This document shows positions 5,588-6,883 of a DNA stretch of 6,883 nucleotides, piece after piece. Under the pieces are notes generated by a model. The model did not search any database. It saw only the letters and a program-made list of their open reading frames with translations, and was not told the DNA's origin. How positions within the stretch are numbered: the first letter of the stretch is position 1; each line of letters opens with the position of its first letter. This DNA is from Accumulibacter sp. (GTDB taxonomy: Bacteria; Pseudomonadota; Gammaproteobacteria; Burkholderiales; Rhodocyclaceae), in contig JAISNE010000091.1 in assembly GCA_031276375.1 (NCBI GenBank), forward strand, positions 1 through 6,883, read 5' to 3'. Both the position numbers and the translations under genes were made by a program.

Positions 5588-6270
5588 GTTTTCGTTCCGC
5601 GTCCGGGCCGCGCTTGCCGGAAAAAATGAATGAGATCGGGGTACAACAGATCCCGTCCGACGATGTAGCTGCCGTGTTCGTGGCCGCGCATGATTTTCAA
5701 TGTCGCGTCGGGCAGTGCGCTGGCAAGCCTGGTGAATGTTTCCGGCTTGTAGAGATCGTTTTCCGCGGCGATCAGCAGAACGGGGATGTCGATGCCTCTC
5801 ACCGCGTCCAGCTCGATATGGGGTTCTTCGAGCATCAATTTGAACAGAGGGTCTTTTGTTTTCTCGTAGGTTTCCTCGATGAACCGGTAGCTGTCCCCGG
5901 TAAAATCCTCCGGTTTCAGATTGACCCCCAGCAAGGCCATCGCGCCGACCGCTTCGCCGTGATTCATCGCCAGAATCAGGCTGACGATGGCGCCGTCGCT
6001 GAAGCCGAGCAGATCGACCCGCCCCAATTTCAATACTTCGATGAACTTGTGGATATCCTCGGCCATCGTGGCGTATGAATAGTCGCCCGTTTTCCCGCTC
6101 TGGCCGTGGTTTCTGCTATCGACGGCATATACCGTGAAATCGTTCGCCAATCTCGCGGAGAGTTCGTCGAAGATATGGTGGTCCTCGCCGTTGCCGTGCA
6201 GCAGAACGATCGGCGAACCCGTTCCGCTCTTTTCGTAAAAAAGCGCCGCGCCGTTCACTTCGATCATCAT
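5584..6270 (-). CDS. Alpha/beta-fold hydrolase
   Basis: This 228-residue cytoplasmic serine hydrolase has all the expected parts. The oxyanion-hole motif is LLHGNGED at 23-30, followed by VDSRNHGQSG at 50-59. The nucleophile elbow is GFSDG with Ser91, the acid is Asp172 in LLIAAENDLYKPE, and the base is His197 or His199 in GHEHGSYI. It is small for the fold (often 250-300 residues), with a short cap region at about 118-160. Substrate cannot be read from the sequence: esters, lactones or peptides are all possible. The ATG at 6270 is immediately followed by a second ATG. A GAGGA at 6281-6285, ten bases upstream, favours the first. No signal peptide is present. It lies 82 bases after the slipin gene on the same strand and shares a four-base overlap with the nuclease gene, so the pair is probably made from one message. 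Confidence 0.88.
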   Translation of the reverse strand: MMIEVNGAALFYEKSGTGSPIVLLHGNGEDHHIFDELSARLANDFTVYAVDSRNHGQSGKTGDYSYATMAEDIHKFIEVLKLGRVDLLGFSDGAIVSLILAMNHGEAVGAMALLGVNLKPEDFTGDSYRFIEETYEKTKDPLFKLMLEEPHIELDAVRGIDIPVLLIAAENDLYKPETFTRLASALPDATLKIMRGHEHGSYIVGRDLLYPDLIHFFRQARPGRGTKT

Positions 6271-6352
6271 GGGCTTCGTTTCCTCGAGTCTTGCCGGCTT
6301 ATCCCCTGGCGCGGGTTCGGAATCCAGGGACAGGGGAAAAACGCCGTTCCGC

Positions 6353-6883
6353 TCAGGGATTCTGTGTCTTCTGGAACAGGCCGCGCAGGGTGTTTTGCAG
6401 GTCGCCCGGCAACAGCACCAGCTTGGCGTTCGGCGATTCGGCCATCTTGCCCAGGCTGGCGATGTATTTTTCGCCCAACAGGTAGAACATCGGCAATTCC
6501 TTCTCGCCGAACGCGGCGGTGACCTTGGCGATGGCTTGCGACGAGGCTTCGGCGAGCATGACCTGCGCCGCCGCGTCGCGCCTGGCCGATTCGAGGCGGG
6601 CTTCGGCGGAGAGGATCATCGACTGCTTTTCGCCCTCGGCCTTGGTGACCATGGCTTTCCGCTCCCGCTCGGCGGAGGCCTGCAATTCCATGGCCTTCTG
6701 CATCGAGTGCGAAGGCTTGATGTCCTGGATTTCCACCGATTTCACCGTCAGGCCCCAGTCGAGTGCTTCGTCGGCGACGCCGGCCTTGAGGCGGGTCTTG
6801 ATCATGTCGCGCGAGGACAGGGCGTGATCGAGCTCCATCTCGCCGACGATCGAGCGCAGCGTGGTCATGATCATGTTGCGGAT
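6353..6883 (-). CDS. SPFH/band 7 (slipin, stomatin-like) protein, 5' end beyond window
   Basis: The visible 176 residues are the C-terminal half of a slipin. In order they show TLRSIVGEMELDHALSSRDM, WGLTVKSVEIQDI (the end of the SPFH domain), then a charged Ala/Glu-rich coiled-coil segment with AERERKAMVTKAEGEKQSMI. A hydrophobic LPMFYLLGEKYIASLGKMAE helix and the usual closing NAKLVLLPGDL segment follow. Slipins are membrane-anchored scaffolding proteins that form large oligomeric assemblies, often encoded with an NfeD-type partner and linked to membrane quality control. The N-terminal membrane anchor would lie upstream, outside the window. The frame remains open at 6883 and the Met codons nearby are internal. 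The alpha/beta hydrolase follows after 82 bases on the same strand; no NfeD gene is visible on the downstream side. Confidence 0.9.
   Translation of the reverse strand: MRNMIMTTLRSIVGEMELDHALSSRDMIKTRLKAGVADEALDWGLTVKSVEIQDIKPSHSMQKAMELQASAERERKAMVTKAEGEKQSMILSAEARLESARRDAAAQVMLAEASSQAIAKVTAAFGEKELPMFYLLGEKYIASLGKMAESPNAKLVLLPGDLQNTLRGLFQKTQNP

Noticed and set aside
5533..6078. Plus-strand frame of 181 codons
   Set aside because: It is antisense to the alpha/beta hydrolase, which has a complete catalytic triad and a ribosome binding site.
6301..6330. CCCTGG/CCAGGG hairpin between slipin and hydrolase as a terminator
   Set aside because: It has only six base pairs with a loop of about 14 bases and no following T run, so readthrough into the hydrolase is likely.

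Overview
The window looks like a chromosomal segment from a moderately high-GC proteobacterium, most likely a betaproteobacterium. The basis is the threonine synthase, which starts in the beta/gamma proteobacterial style (FYISTRG) and has GC-rich codon use, and the FtsZ- and slipin-like genes beside it. The lineage is inferred from protein flavour only. Two stretches are clearly more AT-rich than the threonine synthase: the Hint region (about 1-1540) and the nuclease gene (about 4340-5580). Single 60-base lines counted by hand gave 17 G+C at 1021-1080, 25 at 5221-5280 and 38 at 2341-2400. This suggests accessory genes inserted beside or between core genes.

Region 1-1540 (minus strand) holds two tandem, about 92% identical copies of a pretoxin Hint (intein/hedgehog-like) module. 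Each has its own start codon and a good ribosome binding site, and neither has a visible delivery or secretion part. In the upstream copy (845-1540) the Hint frame stops soon after the terminal VHN motif. A different protein-like tail lies downstream in the +1 frame (703-861). The downstream copy (start 655) is open to the window edge. This resembles orphan or displaced polymorphic-toxin C-terminal cassettes.

Region 1658-3094 (minus) is an intact threonine synthase gene. A possible 33-codon ORF with a strong ribosome binding site sits just upstream of it. A divergent intergenic region of about 300 bases separates it from a plus-strand gene at 3397-4335. That gene encodes an FtsZ-like GTPase ending exactly where the GTPase core ends, so it has no linker or C-terminal interaction peptide. 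Two GTPase loops also differ from typical division FtsZ. It is most likely a specialised paralogue.

Region 4307-6883 (minus) reads slipin/SPFH protein (partial), alpha/beta hydrolase, PD-(D/E)XK nuclease. The hydrolase and nuclease genes overlap by four bases (ATGA) and are probably translationally coupled. The nuclease gene's 3' end overlaps the convergent FtsZ-like gene by 29 bases. No tRNA, rRNA, CRISPR array, transposase or convincing rho-independent terminator was seen.
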